Origin: an uncultured Alteromonadales bacterium
Lineage (GTDB): Bacteria; Pseudomonadota; Gammaproteobacteria; Pseudomonadales; Cellvibrionaceae
Direction of reading: 5' to 3'
Assembly (NCBI GenBank): GCA_937864365.1
Contig: CALMJT010000039.1
Coordinates: 24,745 to 88,744, forward strand
DNA: 64,000 bases
Positions 8,568 to 17,996 of the stretch are shown here, one piece after another. Position numbers and translations under genes: made by a program. The notes under the pieces were generated by a model. That model was not told where the DNA came from, ran no database searches, and was given only the letters and a program-made list of their open reading frames with translations. Positions within the stretch are counted from its first letter, which is position 1, and each line of letters begins with the position of its first letter.

Positions 8568-9248
8568 TTAGTCGTCGTTTAACGCGCCAAGTAAGTGAAG
8601 TAGAGATGTAAATAGGTTGTAGATGTCTAGGTACAAGGCAACGGTTGCCATGATGTAGTTAGTCTCACCGCCGTGAATGATGCGGCTGGTATCGAACAAA
8701 ATGAAACCTGACATCAATAGTACCACCATTCCGCTGATTGCAAGGCTAGCCATTGATACGTCAACACCGAACAAGCTTGCTACCAATACACCTAAGCTAC
8801 CAACGATGGCGACAATCAAGCCAATCATCAAGAAGCCGCCCATAAAGCTGAAGTCTTTACGAGTAGTTAAAACGTAGGCAGACAAACCAAAGAATACAAT
8901 CGCGGTTCCGCCTAAGGCTTGCATGATGATTGAGCCACCATTAGACAGAGCAAGATAACCGTTTAGGGTTGGTCCAAGACCTAAACCTAATAAACCGGTA
9001 AACGCAAACACTGTCCAAATACCTGCGCTAGAATTTGCTGTGCGCGGTAGTACAAACCAAACTAATGCAATTGCGCCCAAAGAGCAGATTAAGCCAATAC
9101 CGCGACCAAAGCCTAAAGCCATGGAAATACCTGCGGTTACTGCGCTGAAAAGAAGAGTCATAGCCAGCAACGTATAGGTATTGCGCAATACCTTGCTGAC
9201 CTGTTCTGCTTGCAAAACAGCAGATTGAGTTGCTGATATATCTCGCAT
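8568..9248 (-). CDS. yccA: BI-1/YccA family inner-membrane protein
   Basis: Member of the Bax inhibitor-1/YbhL/YccA family, multi-pass inner-membrane proteins; E. coli YccA modulates FtsH proteolysis. The ATG at 9248 (226 aa, MRDISATQSAVLQ) is chosen because it has a strong ribosome site, GGAGAAACTCA, directly upstream. Longer frames lack one. About seven hydrophobic segments follow a soluble N-terminus of about 30 residues, and the C-terminal part (FDTSRIIHGGETNYIMA...LYLDIYNLF) is the family signature with its conserved Asp residues. It lies upstream of the tus genes but behind its own terminator. Confidence 0.93.
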   Translation of the reverse strand: MRDISATQSAVLQAEQVSKVLRNTYTLLAMTLLFSAVTAGISMALGFGRGIGLICSLGAIALVWFVLPRTANSSAGIWTVFAFTGLLGLGLGPTLNGYLALSNGGSIIMQALGGTAIVFFGLSAYVLTTRKDFSFMGGFLMIGLIVAIVGSLGVLVASLFGVDVSMASLAISGMVVLLMSGFILFDTSRIIHGGETNYIMATVALYLDIYNLFTSLLHLLGALNDD

Positions 9249-9727
9249 TGAGTTTCTCCAATTAATCCAAGTAATTTTGTTGGTTAATAATAAGGGTGCT
9301 CTAGTCAAAATCAAGTACTTTGCACACCCAAAAACGTTCGTTATAAATTTATTGAAGTAGAAAGTGAGGTGCTGTCGTACTTAAGTTTATAAGATTCATA
9401 CGTTAAATTAAAGTTTCGTTTGAATACTATAATATATATTTGGTGCATTTGAAGATCAATGCTAAATGAAAGTATTTTGAATTCTTCTTGTCGGATAATT
9501 GGAGTTATGAACTTGCTGTGAGTTCATTACAAGCTATTAGATTCATAAATTCTAATGCATCAAAAATAATTTCATTCAAAACGAAGTATAAGGACTTGTT
9601 GTTTAAAAGCTTATTGTTTGGAAAGACTAATTTAAACTTAAAGATTAGTTTCGAGAGTTTTCTTAAAATATTTGAATGCTTAGAAGTTTAACAAAGCAAC
9701 AAGAACTTTTAAAAGAGAAGGGGAAAA
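9249..9727. other. AT-rich intergenic region
   Basis: About 480 bp between the BI-1 gene and tRNA-Ser, presumably holding the promoter of the BI-1 gene near its right edge of 9250-9350. It is strongly AT-rich. A 67-codon open frame from a TTG at 9488 has no ribosome site and no recognisable protein content, so I do not call it. Confidence 0.6.
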
Positions 9728-9815
9728 TGGCGGTGGGGTAGGGATTCGAACCCTAGGACCTGTTACAGTCAACGGTTTTCAAGACCGCCGCTTTCGACCA
9801 CTCAGCCACCCCACC
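9728..9815 (-). tRNA. serT: tRNA-Ser (anticodon UGA)
   Basis: On the minus strand the acceptor stem GGTGGGG pairs with CCCCACC, followed by discriminator G and an encoded CCA. The anticodon loop reads CTTGAAA between paired GGT/ACC arms, giving anticodon UGA. A long variable arm and the T-loop GGTTCGAATCC are present, as expected for a class II serine tRNA of 88 nt including CCA. Confidence 0.95.
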
Positions 9816-9960
9816 GGAAGAGGCGCCATTATACATAGCGTATCTACTAACGCAATAGCCTAAGCCTTTATTTTTTATAGAAATTGTAATCTTGTAAATT
9901 ATTTATCCAAGTTGCTGAAATAGTGAATTCTGTGGTGAATTTTTGACATGCTCGGAGCAT

Positions 9961-9997
9961 AAAAAAGGCCTCCGATCGGTGAGATGGGAGGCCTTAT
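9961..9997 (-). terminator. Rho-independent terminator of rne
   Basis: Inverted repeat AAGGCCTCC (9965-9973) / GGAGGCCTT (9987-9995). The plus-strand A-run at 9961-9966 becomes a U-run on the leftward transcript. It is 22 bp after the rne stop codon. Confidence 0.88.
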
Positions 9998-10018
9998 AAA
10001 GGTTCTATCTAAGACAAA

Positions 10019-12754
10019 TTACGCTTCTCTTTGTCTTCTAGGATCATTAAGTGGTCTTGCAAGTGCCCGCGGATTACTGATGATCTGCGCAGGCTGTGCG
10101 GTATCTAGTGGTTGAGATAATTGCACTTCGCAGGTTAATGACTGAATACTGTCTGTACTTACCACTCTTGGATTAACTCTAGGGTCGTTACTGGCACGAG
10201 TGTATTCACGTACTTTTTCGTCGGCTCTCTCGTCAGTAGCTTCTGATGTATCTGTAACCATTTCTTCAGAAGGTATTTCTGTAGAGATAGCATCAGTAGT
10301 TACAGCAGAGACTTCGTCTGGAGCGTCAACAACTTTTTCTGCGCTAACACTGTCTTCTGCACTAACACTGTCCTGTTCAGAGGTCATCACTTCTTGTGGT
10401 TCAGTGATTTGTGTTTCCGGAGTCTCTACTTTTACAGAAGGTTCTGTGTTGTTCGCTTCTTCAGCCACCGCTTCTGGCTCTTGAGTCTCTATCTTCTCGA
10501 TCTCTGCTGTTGTTTCGGTAACTTCAGGCTCTTTCGCTTCTGGAGCACTGTCAACTTCAACCTGAGTATCAGCTTTGGTTGTTGGCTTATCGATCTCTGA
10601 TCGAGGAGCTTCAGCCGCAGGAGTCGTTTCGCTTGGAGCCTGTTTCATCATCACTTCTTGAGAATCAATCGCGTTGGAAACCTGTTGATTTAAAGACTCT
10701 TCAGTCGCGTTGTTGCTACTTTCTATCGCTGTTTGAACTTGATCATCGCCAATATTTTGCTCACGGCGGCCGCGGCGTCTTTGTTGAGGGCGTGGACGCT
10801 TGTTGGCGGGGCGCTTATTGGGACGATCATCTTGTACCGTATCGTTACTTCGATTCTTTGTTTCTTCCGCTATTGATGTTTGGCGATTAGAAGAAACTTC
10901 TTCGTTATTACGATCCGTTTTTTTCGGGCGTCGAGTACTGTCAGTGCGGGTATCGCTTGGAGTTTTGTTGTCGTCGCGATTACGATTATTTCTTCGCGGA
11001 CGTGACTGACCATCTTCGCGGCGACGGCGATTATGTCTGCCCACTGACTTTTTGTGAGTCTCAGGTTTCTCGTCTTCACTAAAGAACTGTTTGATGAGTT
11101 TTAATAGTTTGCTAATCAGGCCGGGTTCTTTCGTCGGTGCTGGCGCCGGAGTTTGAGGAGCAACACGCTCGACGGCGGCTTTTTGAACCTCCGGAGTTAC
11201 CTCGCGCAGAATAGATTGCGATTCTGATGGCTGCTCTTCATGAGTGACGGTAATTTTGTAGCTCGTTTCGAGAGTGCCTTCGTCATTTTCTCTCAATCGT
11301 TGAACTTCAAAATGCGGAGTAAACATTTCTTCATTCGGCACAATCACTATGCGAGTGTTATGGCGCTTTTCGATATCAGAAATGGATTTACGCTTTTCGT
11401 TTAATAGGTAGGTACCGACGCTTACCGGAGTGATGGCTCTAATTTCGGCGCTAAAGTCTTTCTGTGCTTCTTCTTCGATCAAGCGAAGGATAGACAATGA
11501 CAATGGCTTGGTACTTAGAATGGTGCCTTGACCGCTGCAACGCGGACATACTTTAGATGTTGTTTCACCCAATGATGGACGCAAACGCTGGCGAGACATC
11601 TCTAGAAGACCAAAGCGCGAGATTCGTGAGGTTTGTACACGTGCACGATCCATCGATAGAGCATCGCGAAGTCGGTTTTCTACTTCACGCTGGTTTTTCG
11701 ACGATTGCATGTCGATAAAGTCAATTACTTGAAGGCCGCCGATGTCTCTTAATCGCAATTGGCGAGCAATTTCATCAGCTGCTTCTAAGTTGGTTTGAAG
11801 AGCGGTTTCTTCAATATCGCCGCCTTTAGTCGCGCGCGCCGAGTTGATGTCGATAGAAACTAGAGCTTCGGTAACGTCAATTACAATTGATCCACCAGAA
11901 GGTAGTTTAACTTCACGTTGGAAGGCAGTTTGGATTTGGCTCTCGATTTGGAAGCGGCTGAATAACGCGGTACGCTCATTATAGAGCTTAATCTTGTTTC
12001 GATAATTAGGCATGATTTGATCAACAAATCCGCAGGCCTTTTCGAAAGCTTCTTCGTTATCAATGATAACTTCTTTGATATCAGGGCGTAGGTAGTCACG
12101 AATCGCACGAATAACTACATCGCTTTCTCTAAACAGAAGAGGGGATTGAGCGGTTTCGAAAGCTTCTTTAATTTTGGTCCAAAGGTGTACTAGTGCATCT
12201 AGATCCCACTGTAACTCTTCGGCGTTGCGGCCAACACCAGCGGTACGCACGATAATGCCCATACCCTGAGGTAAATCGATGCCGCTTAAAGCTTCTTTTA
12301 ATTCACTGCGATCATCGCCGTCTATGCGTCTTGATATGCCGCCAGCACGCGGATTGTTTGGCATTAAAACCAAATAACGGCCTGCAAGACTGACGAAGGT
12401 TGTAAGTGCAGCACCTTTATTACCGCGCTCTTCTTTATCAACCTGAACAATTAACTCCATGCCTTCTTTAACTACGTCTTTGATACGTAGACGACCTTCA
12501 ATATCTTTAGGTTGTTTTATGAAGTATTCGCGAGAAATTTCTTTAAGAGGTAGGAAACCATGGCGCTCTGCGCCATAGTCAACGAACGCAGCTTCTAAGC
12601 TTGGTTCGATGCGGGTAATTTTGCCTTTGTAGATATTGGCTTTCTTTTGTTCGCGGGTGCGATTTTCGATATCTAAATCGTAAAGCCATTGACCGTCAAC
12701 AAGTGCAACACGCAGCTCTTCGGGCTGAGTGGCATTGATTAACATTCTTTTCAT
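10019..12754 (-). CDS. rne: Ribonuclease E
   Basis: Main endoribonuclease of mRNA decay and rRNA/tRNA processing, and scaffold of the degradosome (911 aa). The N-terminal [21 protein letters not shown] supports the start at 12754. The catalytic half has an S1 domain (about 35-119), the DNase I-like region with acidic motifs [10 protein letters not shown] (near 300) and VIDFIDMQ (near 345), and the zinc link CPRCSGQG (near 403). After about residue 520 the protein is disordered: a membrane-amphipathic-like stretch ([14 protein letters not shown]), arginine-rich RNA-binding segments, then a long Glu/Thr/Ser-rich region. Two NDPR motifs close the C-terminus. It is transcribed leftward from the 1.66-kb gap upstream. 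Confidence 0.97.
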   Translation of the reverse strand: MKRMLINATQPEELRVALVDGQWLYDLDIENRTREQKKANIYKGKITRIEPSLEAAFVDYGAERHGFLPLKEISREYFIKQPKDIEGRLRIKDVVKEGMELIVQVDKEERGNKGAALTTFVSLAGRYLVLMPNNPRAGGISRRIDGDDRSELKEALSGIDLPQGMGIIVRTAGVGRNAEELQWDLDALVHLWTKIKEAFETAQSPLLFRESDVVIRAIRDYLRPDIKEVIIDNEEAFEKACGFVDQIMPNYRNKIKLYNERTALFSRFQIESQIQTAFQREVKLPSGGSIVIDVTEALVSIDINSARATKGGDIEETALQTNLEAADEIARQLRLRDIGGLQVIDFIDMQSSKNQREVENRLRDALSMDRARVQTSRISRFGLLEMSRQRLRPSLGETTSKVCPRCSGQGTILSTKPLSLSILRLIEEEAQKDFSAEIRAITPVSVGTYLLNEKRKSISDIEKRHNTRIVIVPNEEMFTPHFEVQRLRENDEGTLETSYKITVTHEEQPSESQSILREVTPEVQKAAVERVAPQTPAPAPTKEPGLISKLLKLIKQFFSEDEKPETHKKSVGRHNRRRREDGQSRPRRNNRNRDDNKTPSDTRTDSTRRPKKTDRNNEEVSSNRQTSIAEETKNRSNDTVQDDRPNKRPANKRPRPQQRRRGRREQNIGDDQVQTAIESSNNATEESLNQQVSNAIDSQEVMMKQAPSETTPAAEAPRSEIDKPTTKADTQVEVDSAPEAKEPEVTETTAEIEKIETQEPEAVAEEANNTEPSVKVETPETQITEPQEVMTSEQDSVSAEDSVSAEKVVDAPDEVSAVTTDAISTEIPSEEMVTDTSEATDERADEKVREYTRASNDPRVNPRVVSTDSIQSLTCEVQLSQPLDTAQPAQIISNPRALARPLNDPRRQREA

Positions 12755-14413
12755 AATTCACCTAGCTAATTCAAGTTACTAGGCGTGGCGCGTATCAAAA
12801 AAGCTCGATACAAGATTTATAAAGGTTCAAGACTGTAAGAGTTGCCGTTGTTTCGCTTGGGTTACCAAGCATTTCCGCCATTATGTACTTGTGCAAAAAA
12901 GACGAATTCGGTGACTCATAGTTCAGGTTTTCAAAAGCTCTGCTAATGCAGCCTAAACATAAATATCATAAGTGTTTGTTTTCGAAAAGATTATCTCGGG
13001 TTGAAAAGAGACTTTAACAAGTTGGAATTCGGTACATGTTTAATTTTAAGCGTCATATGGCTTGTTCTACTTGTTGCGTTTTGTGCTTCCCGTCCACAAA
13101 TTTTTAATTTGAGGTGAGCTTGCAGTTTAGTAGTTACACAATGATTTTTAGCTGATGTATAAGGGTATAAATTATGTGCAGTTGCATTTTTTGCTTAATA
13201 TTTAATCAGTAATGCAAGGGCAATGGTAAATAAATTCTCATTTTAATCAGAGTCCTGAAAATTTTTAACAGCCTGTCTGTTAAATCTTTAGCACAAACCT
13301 TGCGGTTTTGGGACTAATTGACGCTGGTAATTGAAGCGCTAAATTTTGTTAATGTTGAGAATATATGTAAGCCATCTTCGACCCGAAGGCCGTCAATATC
13401 TACTTTGTTAGCAACTGCGCTCCCAAAACTACTAGTTTTGGAGCTAATTAAAAAAACTACCTAATCACTGTGTTCATTAATTCAGCGTAATTCTATCGAA
13501 ATATCACTGAATTACTTTGTTATTGCCACGCCTATTTATTAAATAATTGTTCTAGTCTTTTCGTACTTCTTAATCTGTTCTAAATATGATTTCTATGTCA
13601 GTGCCGTGTTTACATTTTGATGAAAACATTACCTAAGAGTTTAGTTTTAATAGGCTTTGCAAATGAATGCTACCCAGACAAAACTCTTACAATCCTGAGT
13701 TTCCTCAATTAAATCATGTTGCCACGCTCAAAAATGTTGCTCACCAATTAAACTATTAACAGTTTTTAATATTAGCTGTGCAACACATTAATAATAGTCC
13801 AGCGATAATTGACCACTGGGTTTTTTCTGTACGATTTTTTACGGTTTAAATCCTTGTAATCAACGTTAGCTTTTGGCATTAATTCGCTGATTTTTATGGG
13901 TTTTTTCCTTTTTATAAAGAGCTACCAGAAATTAGTCTTAAATGGTACTGAGTATAGCAGTCCATTTTGTTGAATCTCTGGAGTGGGGTTAGATTAGTTT
14001 GCGCACGCAATCACTTTGGTAAGGTAGATAACTGTTACTTTTTTGATTCAAAAAAGCGCACAGAGAAATAGTTTCACTAAAGATCAGAAGCATTCAAAAT
14101 TTTGTGCATTTGAAAAGCTTGCTGTCGTTTAGAGTCTCTGTCAGCTATATTGCTTTGCAAAGTTGAAGGACTTGGCGTTTGATGTAACCTAAATTGCCCA
14201 GAACTCTTTGAAAAACCCACAAATTAATTTATCAAGCATTCTCTCTGTTGGCAACTTAACATTTAAGTTATTCGATTATAAAGTCCAAAAAAATCCACTG
14301 TTGCGACCAAACATTGAGCTGTTCATGTTGTGCAGCTGCGCTACGTTTGGGGGTTTCTGGTCAATCCATTACACTTCGTAAAATCTAACGCTCAATAACG
14401 GAGTCTACTCGCG
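12755..14413. other. Long gene-free region between divergent rne and rluC
   Basis: 1.66 kb with no credible protein gene. The left part should contain the rne 5' leader, which in E. coli is long and mediates autoregulation. Visible structures are a hairpin GCTTGG/CCAAGC with a four-base loop at 12855-12870, a U-rich hairpin flanked by GTATC/GATAC at about 12791-12812, an 8-bp hairpin TTTAACAG/CTGTTAAA at 13264-13284, and a 10-bp stem with one bulge at 13419-13444. I cannot assign an RNA family. The rluC promoter should lie in the last 150 bp. Confidence 0.6.
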
Positions 14414-15385
14414 TTGCAAACTCAGTATGAAAAAGTCCAGCTGATTACCATCGATGATGGAAATAATGGTCAACGAATTGATAATTTCTTAATCTCCAAA
14501 CTGAAAGGTGTTCCTAAGTCGCGTTTGTACAGAATTCTTAGGAAAGGTGAGGTAAGAGTTAATAAATCGCGAGTTAAACCAGAGTATAAGCTCGAATTAG
14601 GCGATGTTGTCCGTGTTCCTCCAATCAGAGTGGCGGCAGAGAAACCAAAGACGGCGATCAGCCAGGCTTTGTTTCAGTATCTTGAACAGGCAGTACTGTA
14701 TGAAGATGCTTACTTTTTGGTTATCAATAAACCAGCCGGTATAGCGGTACATGGTGATGACGCCGGATCACCTGGATTAATTGAAGCGTTGCGGGAGGTA
14801 CGAAAAGATTGTCGCTTCTTAGAGTTGGTTCATCGTATCGATAAAGAGACTTCCGGTTGCCTAATGGTTGCTAAAAAGCGAAGTGCTCTTAAGTTTTTGC
14901 AAGAACATCTAAAAACAAAAACCGAATTTAAGAAAAGTTATCTTGCTTTGACCATGGGTGTCTGGAAAGAAAAATCCGTATTTTGTGATGCGCCTCTGGA
15001 GCGCGTCGGAAACAAATCGAACGGACAGTTTGTGCGAATTTCTGAAGAAGGTAAAAGTTCTCAAACCAATATTCAGGTCTTACAGCAATTTGTTTTATCT
15101 GGAGTTGGGCAGTTTTCGCTCATCGAGGCTGTTCCAATTACTGGCAGAACTCATCAGATTCGTGTTCATGCCCAGTATCTGGGACACGCGTTGGTAGGCG
15201 ATGATAAGTATGGTAATGATGAAATTAACGCCTGTTTTCGTAAATTAGGTCTTAAAAGGCTGTTTTTGCATGCCCAAAAACTGGAAATACCCAACCCTGA
15301 CTCTTCTTCAGAAAGTCGTAAATTCATATCAGTTGAAGCGCCTATTCCCGAAGATTTGCGCAAAACACTCGATCTAATAAGCTGA
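14414..15385 (+). CDS. rluC: RluC 23S rRNA pseudouridine synthase
   Basis: Makes pseudouridines 955, 2504 and 2580 of 23S rRNA (E. coli numbering). The start is a TTG at 14414 with ACGGAG upstream; no in-frame ATG occurs near it. It has an S4 RNA-binding domain (about 15-75, SRLYRILRKGEVRVNKSRVKP) and a RluA-type catalytic domain with HRIDKETSG (catalytic Asp about 142) and GRTHQIRVHAQYLGH. At 323 aa it is normal length. It is divergent from rne, as in Pseudomonas and E. coli, and 39 bp before a HAD phosphatase gene. Confidence 0.95.
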   Translation: MQTQYEKVQLITIDDGNNGQRIDNFLISKLKGVPKSRLYRILRKGEVRVNKSRVKPEYKLELGDVVRVPPIRVAAEKPKTAISQALFQYLEQAVLYEDAYFLVINKPAGIAVHGDDAGSPGLIEALREVRKDCRFLELVHRIDKETSGCLMVAKKRSALKFLQEHLKTKTEFKKSYLALTMGVWKEKSVFCDAPLERVGNKSNGQFVRISEEGKSSQTNIQVLQQFVLSGVGQFSLIEAVPITGRTHQIRVHAQYLGHALVGDDKYGNDEINACFRKLGLKRLFLHAQKLEIPNPDSSSESRKFISVEAPIPEDLRKTLDLIS

Positions 15386-15424
15386 TCGGATTTCTCTCTA
15401 CTTGATGAATTTAGTGCTTCTTCT

Positions 15425-16060
15425 ATGTTGTTTGTATTTGATTGGGATGGGACTCTGTGTGATTCCCTCGACAAGATTGTTCGTTGTGTCCACCTTGCGG
15501 CCCACCAAGTGGGCGAATCTTTGTGCAGTGATGAAGATGTAAAATCCATCATTGTTTTGTCGTTAACCAATGCAATTTCTACCCTGTATCCACGTGCTGA
15601 TGACGATTTAGTTGAGCGCATGGCGGCGGCGTATTCGGCGGCGTTTTTAGCTGATGATTCGCCACTTACGTTATATTGTGGTGCTGAAGAAACCCTTTCT
15701 ACTTTGGTAGATCGAGGGCACACACTTGCGATCGCAACCGGAAAAAGTCGCAAAGGTCTTGATCGTGTGCTTTCCGAGAGTGGTATTGAGCATTTTTTCA
15801 GCGCTTCTCGATGTGCTGATGAAACCAAATCAAAGCCACACCCTAAAATGCTTTTTGAATTGTTGGATGAACTTCGATTCACACCAAAAGATGCTGTTAT
15901 GGTCGGAGACACCTCTTTTGATATGGAAATGGCGCAATCGGCCAATATGCATCGCATTGCTGTGTCTTATGGTTCTCATTGCGTGCAAAATTTGCACAGG
16001 TTCGATTTGAGTTACGTCGCAGACTCGTTGTCTGACTTGTTATATTGGCAATACTCCTAA
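15425..16060 (+). CDS. HAD-family phosphatase, phosphoglycolate phosphatase-like
   Basis: 211-aa haloacid-dehalogenase hydrolase. Motif I is DWDGTLCDS (nucleophile Asp8 and Asp10), motif II lies around AIATGKSRKGLD, and motif IV is GDTSFDMEMA, with a helical cap domain between motifs I and II. The substrate is not evident; the family includes phosphoglycolate and small sugar-phosphate phosphatases. It follows rluC by 39 bp and sits in the same position as a HAD gene between rluC and sppA in Pseudomonas. Confidence 0.88.
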   Translation: MLFVFDWDGTLCDSLDKIVRCVHLAAHQVGESLCSDEDVKSIIVLSLTNAISTLYPRADDDLVERMAAAYSAAFLADDSPLTLYCGAEETLSTLVDRGHTLAIATGKSRKGLDRVLSESGIEHFFSASRCADETKSKPHPKMLFELLDELRFTPKDAVMVGDTSFDMEMAQSANMHRIAVSYGSHCVQNLHRFDLSYVADSLSDLLYWQYS

Positions 16061-16218
16061 AACTACACGCAATTCAGCGGGTTGAGCTTGGTAAATAGCA
16101 CGCTGACCCAATTATTTCAAAATCGCAACCAATCACATGTTTTGAGTGTCTATCGGGTTCAGCTCAACTTACTACGTATAAATTCACGCATTAACTCGGT
16201 CTTTATTTAGGAGATACA

Positions 16219-17190
16219 GTGTCAGATCATCCTTCGAATAACATGAGCTCAAAAGAATGGCAGATCATCGAAAAGATTTTGCTGGAGACTCATAAAGAGC
16301 AGAAACGTACACGTCGCTGGGGTATTTTTTTTAAAGTACTCGTATTTGTTTATATTTTTGCAGTGCTTTTTCTATTGCGTGCTGGTGGCCAATTTTCGGG
16401 TGCCATTGAGGGGCAGTCGGAGCATGTTGGTTTGGTGAGTGTAAATGGCGTAATTGCTGCTGACTCAGACGCCAATGCCAACACGGTTGTTACCGGGCTA
16501 AGAAAGGCCTTTGAATCTGATAAGTCAAAGGCAATTATTTTGGCGATCAACAGTCCGGGAGGTAGTCCGGTTCAGGCGGGTTATATAAATGATGAAATAT
16601 ACCGATTAAAAGGTCTTTATCCTGATAAGAAAGTTTACGCCGTGATTTCTGATCTCGGTGCTTCAGGTGCATATTACATCGCCGCAGCCGCCGATGAGAT
16701 CTATGCCGATAAAGCGAGTTTGGTCGGTTCTATCGGTGTAGTTGCTTCAGGTTTTGGTTTTGTCGATCTAATGGAAAAATTAGGTGTTGAGCGGCGCCAA
16801 TACACAGCCGGTGAACATAAGGCTTTTTTAGATCCTTTCTCACCAGAGAATGAATCAGAGGTTAACTTTTGGACCAGCGTGTTAAAGGATACACACGATC
16901 AGTTTATTTCTGTGGTTAAAAAAGGCCGCGGTGACAAAATTGATACTAATAACCCAGATTTGTTTTCCGGTTTAATTTGGAATGGTGAGCAAGCTAAAGA
17001 TTTAGGGCTAGTGGATGGTTTAGGCAGCGCTGGAGCCGTGGCTCGAGATGTTGTTGGTGTTGAGAATATTGTTGATTACAGTGTCCAGAAAAACCCATTG
17101 GAACAGTTTGTCGAGAAATTTGGTATTTCTGTGGGAGAGGGCATTTCTTATAAAGTATCTAGTGAATCGCACTTTCAATTGAACTACTAA
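16219..17190 (+). CDS. sppA: Membrane-bound S49 signal peptide peptidase (SppA-like)
   Basis: Serine protease of family S49 that cleaves remnant signal peptides in or near the inner membrane (323 aa, short form). The GTG start at 16219 has a strong AGGAGATACA site. A single transmembrane segment lies at about 36-57 after a charged N-terminus. The family motifs NSPGGSPVQAG and SDLGASGAYYIAAAAD (nucleophile Ser) and ADKASLVGSIGV are all present. It lies between the HAD gene and the opposite-strand maf gene. Confidence 0.92.
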   Translation: MSDHPSNNMSSKEWQIIEKILLETHKEQKRTRRWGIFFKVLVFVYIFAVLFLLRAGGQFSGAIEGQSEHVGLVSVNGVIAADSDANANTVVTGLRKAFESDKSKAIILAINSPGGSPVQAGYINDEIYRLKGLYPDKKVYAVISDLGASGAYYIAAAADEIYADKASLVGSIGVVASGFGFVDLMEKLGVERRQYTAGEHKAFLDPFSPENESEVNFWTSVLKDTHDQFISVVKKGRGDKIDTNNPDLFSGLIWNGEQAKDLGLVDGLGSAGAVARDVVGVENIVDYSVQKNPLEQFVEKFGISVGEGISYKVSSESHFQLNY

Positions 17191-17195
17191 TCTTG

Positions 17196-17238
17196 ACATG
17201 TGCTACAGAGTCATCGTTTGAATGGCTTTGTAGCATGT
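17196..17238 (+). terminator. Possible terminator after the S49 peptidase gene
   Basis: Imperfect inverted repeat starting ACATG and ending CATGT, with arms GCTACAGAGTCAT and ATGGCTTTGTAGC that pair with two mismatches. It starts 6 bp after the stop codon. The following T content is weak, so confidence is moderate. Confidence 0.5.
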
Positions 17239-17291
17239 TTGCTTGTTACTGTGATCTTTCAGGGTGTGTAGGGGGTTGTTAGGTGTTGTAC

Positions 17292-17897
17292 CTAGATTAT
17301 CTCGATTCCGTATTGGCTCAACAGCTTGCATAGGGTGATCAAAGGCAAGCCTACTAGCGTGTTTGGGTCGGTAATTTCGATTGATTCGAAAAGGGCTATT
17401 CCTAATCCTTCCGACTTAAAGCTCCCACAGCAATCGAATGGTTGTTCTTTGTGTAGATAATTCTCTATCTGTGAATCGGAAAGGTTTTTAAAATTGACCG
17501 TGCAGACTTCGAGAACGGATTGTGTTTGCTGGTTCTCGGTTGAAAAAATCGACACGGCAGTTTCAAATTTGACAGATTTTCCGCTGGATGCCTTGAGTTG
17601 TTGAAAGGCAATATCAAAGCTTCCCGGTTTTCGCAAAATTGTTCCATCAATGTGTGCAACTTGATCAGATCCTATAATAAGTGCAGGTCTCTGATCTTCC
17701 GACAGCAGTAAATTTACCGAGGTGGCTTTCTCGGCGCTCAAGCGCAAAGCTCGTGAGCTTGGTGCTTCCAGTTCGATAAGACGTTCATCGATGTTCGATG
17801 CTATTTGGATAAAATCTAACCTGAGTTTTGCCAAGATTTCAGCTCGATATTTTGAGGTAGAGGCAAGAACGAGTGTAGGTTTTGATTGGACTTTCAC
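17292..17897 (-). CDS. yceF: Maf-type m7GTP pyrophosphatase (YceF subfamily)
   Basis: Nucleotide pyrophosphatase that hydrolyses non-canonical nucleotides, with 7-methyl-GTP as the YceF substrate. It is 201 aa. Family motifs are LASTSKYRAEILAKL at the N-terminus, IGSDQVA in the middle, and CGSFKSEGLGIALFE with DPNTLVGLPLI near the end. The last two resemble E. coli YceF more than YhdE. It is divergent from yceD; the 99-bp gap between them carries the yceD promoter. Confidence 0.93.
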   Translation of the reverse strand: MKVQSKPTLVLASTSKYRAEILAKLRLDFIQIASNIDERLIELEAPSSRALRLSAEKATSVNLLLSEDQRPALIIGSDQVAHIDGTILRKPGSFDIAFQQLKASSGKSVKFETAVSIFSTENQQTQSVLEVCTVNFKNLSDSQIENYLHKEQPFDCCGSFKSEGLGIALFESIEITDPNTLVGLPLITLCKLLSQYGIEII

Positions 17898-17958
17898 GGG
17901 GAATAGGTATTTATATGTTCTTTAATATGGATTTGTGCCTAAAAAGCAAGAATTTCTT

Positions 17959-17987
17959 TTGACAGTCAACAGCAGTATACATAGAAT
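17959..17987 (+). promoter_or_regulatory. Sigma-70 promoter of yceD-rpmF-plsX
   Basis: A perfect -35 box TTGACA (17959-17964) and a -10 box TAGAAT (17982-17987) separated by 17 bp. The expected transcription start, 6-8 bp further on, falls at about 17993-17995. That is 2-4 bases before the yceD ATG at 17997, so the transcript would be leaderless or nearly so. Confidence 0.8.
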
Positions 17988-17996
17988 TGCGCGCCT

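Noticed and set aside
9488..9691. 67-codon open frame between the BI-1 gene and tRNA-Ser
   Set aside because: TTG start without ribosome site, very AT-rich, product rich in Lys/Phe/Ser/Leu as expected from random AT-rich DNA, no recognisable family.
15166..15957. 263-codon frame antisense to rluC and the HAD gene
   Set aside because: Both overlapping plus-strand genes are well-supported families; the antisense product is Ser/Arg-rich shadow sequence.
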